This document shows positions 62,690 to 64,000 of a DNA stretch of 64,000 nt, piece after piece. Every line of letters starts with the position of its first letter. Within the stretch, counting starts at the first letter, position 1. The position numbers and the translations under genes are program-made. Under the pieces are notes generated by a model. That model was not told where the DNA came from, did not search any database, and saw nothing but the letters and a program-made list of their open reading frames with translations. Origin of the DNA: Balaenoptera acutorostrata (Eukaryota; Chordata; Mammalia; Artiodactyla; Balaenopteridae); assembly GCF_949987535.1 (NCBI RefSeq), contig NC_080066.1:132350335-132414334 (forward strand). Direction: 5' to 3'.

Positions 62690-63660
62690 TTCATTTGGAT
62701 TTTGTTGAGTTACTTAAACCTGTGGGTTTGTAGTTTTTATCAAATTTGGAAATTTTTAGTTATTATGTCTTCAAATATTTTTTCTTTTCTCTCCTCCACA
62801 CACCATCTTTCTCCTCTCCTCAGAGACTCCAATTATATGTGTATTAGGCCACTTGAAGTTGTCTCCTAGCTCAGTGTGTTCTGGGGTTTTTTTGCGGGGG
62901 GTTGTTTTTTGTATTTGGGGTTTTTTTTTATTGTTTTCAGTCTGTTTTCTCTCTGTGCTTCACTTTGGAGGGTTCCCATTATTGTCTTCAAGTTCACTAA
63001 TCTTTTCTTCTGCAAAGTCTAATCAGGTGCTAATTCCATTCAGTGTGTTTTTTATCTCTAGAAATTTGATTTGGGTCTTTTTAATATCTTCCATGTCTCT
63101 TTTAATCCTGTTTTGCTTTCCTCTATTTTCTTGATTATATAGAAAATATTTACAATAGCTGTTTTAACAGCATCCTTATCTATTAATTTTATCATCTATG
63201 TATGTCAGTTCTGGGTCTTTTTCTCCTCATTATGAGATTAATCAATTTGGATTAATTTTTCTCCTCATTATGGGATAGATTTATTCCCCCTACTTACCTG
63301 TATGTCTGGATTTTTTTCTTATTGGATTCCAGACATTGTGAATTTTATTTTGTGGCATACTGAAATTTCTTGTTTCTTTAAATATTTGGGGGTTTTGTTC
63401 TGTGGTCCAATTAAGTTACTTGGAAACATTTTGATCTATTCAAGGCTTACTTTTAAACTTTGATAGGTGGATCCACAACAGCCTTTAACCAAGGCCTACT
63501 TGGCACCACTACTGAACATACCCTTTTTAAGACTCTACTTAATCCCCTATGTGTTATGAGATCTATGTACTCTAGCCAGTAGAAACACAAACTATTCCAG
63601 CCCTGTGTGATCACCAGGGATTGTTTCACTTGATCCTTTCTGAAATTCTTTGCACAGCCT
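62690..63660. mobile_element. Old L1M/HAL1-like LINE fragment
   Basis: gactccaattatatgtgtat, taggccacttgaagttgtct, tttctctctgtgcttcactt, caagttcactaatcttttct, gatttgggtctttttaatat, cattatgggatagatttatt, ttccagacattgtgaatttt and aagttacttggaaacatttt are diagnostic of a long old LINE segment. Exact family and strand not asserted. Confidence 0.6.
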
Positions 63661-63740
63661 CAAGCAGTTTTCTCCCACATATGTGCTGATCAGTAATTAG
63701 CTAAAGACTCAAAAGGAATCCTCTGGAGGCCTCCAGATTG

Positions 63741-63780
63741 CTCTCTCACTCTCTCTCACTCTCTCTCTCTCTCTCTCTTT
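63741..63780. repeat. (CT)n microsatellite
   Basis: ctctctcact units then pure ct; followed by a short tg run. Confidence 0.9.
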
Positions 63781-64000
63781 GTTTGTGTATGTGTGTAGCT
63801 CTTTCTTCTCTGTCACTCTCTCCTCAACTCAAGGAGGTTCATGAAATCTGTTTGGGTAGCCCCTCCCTGTGCTGTGGCCTAGAAACCATTTTCAAGCAGT
63901 GCTGCTGAAACATTCTTGGGGCTTTTCTTGCCTCCCTTCTCTCAGGGATCACTGTCCTCTGCTGCCTGTTCTCTACTATTTAAAAAACATTTGTTCACAT
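63781..64000. other. Window end, nothing recognised
   Basis: No exon seen; GNG2 continues beyond the window. Confidence 0.4.

Overview
The window is mammalian nuclear DNA, almost certainly cetacean or a very close relative. Ten copies of tRNA-derived SINEs of the CHR type (head with gggcttccctggtggcgcag or gggacttccctggtggtcc, pol III A and B boxes, (TAAA)n tails) lie across it, most with clear target-site duplications. These SINEs characterise the whale/hippo branch of Cetartiodactyla. I saw no primate Alu, no rodent B1 and no ruminant BovB or Bov-tA. Shared mammalian repeats (L1, L2, MIR, MLT1, MER20, Tigger-type, mariner) make up most of the rest.

I recognise one coding segment with confidence: the first coding exon of GNG2 (G protein gamma-2 subunit) on the + strand. 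The exon starts at 52118 after a strong polypyrimidine-AG acceptor, its ATG is at 52147, and it encodes residues 1-29 up to a GTGAGG donor at 52234. The other coding exon (C-terminal half with the CaaX box) is not in the window. From the exon order in mammals, 1-52117 is inferred to be 5' intronic or upstream GNG2 sequence, and 52234-64000 is inferred to be the intron between the two coding exons. All other long ORFs lie in repeats, on the antisense of repeats, or in non-coding DNA.

Layout. 1-15 kb: SINEs, an MLT1 LTR, L2 pieces, a recent 82-bp tandem duplication, and a three-copy local repeat in which two copies carry an L1 3' end at the same site. 15-25 kb: a Tigger-type MITE, MIRs, a CpG-rich TATA-bearing stretch (18.15-18.76 kb) that could be an alternative promoter, and a mariner MITE that is a near-perfect hairpin. 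25.3-29.4 kb: a long antisense L2 LINE interrupted by L1, SINE, younger L1 and MLT1. 30-39 kb: mostly unique sequence with L2, MIR and SINE copies. 39.2-47.6 kb: one L1 ORF2 split by a ~6.6-kb decayed endogenous retrovirus, whose LTR is itself split by a young SINE. 47.7-50 kb: another LTR, an MLT1 and an unnamed old repeat. 52.1 kb: the GNG2 exon, followed within 1.2 kb by two hAT elements, one of MER20 type. 54-64 kb: L2 and L1 fragments, an MLT1, a SINE and a five-copy 24-bp minisatellite.

I found no operon-like, CRISPR-like or other new multi-gene system. The most interesting signals are the nested repeat structures, the hairpin MITE, a SINE subfamily with an internal 24-bp duplication, the candidate alternative promoter and the minisatellite. 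Repeat boundaries were set by eye and may be off by tens of bases; family names are given only where I recognise them.
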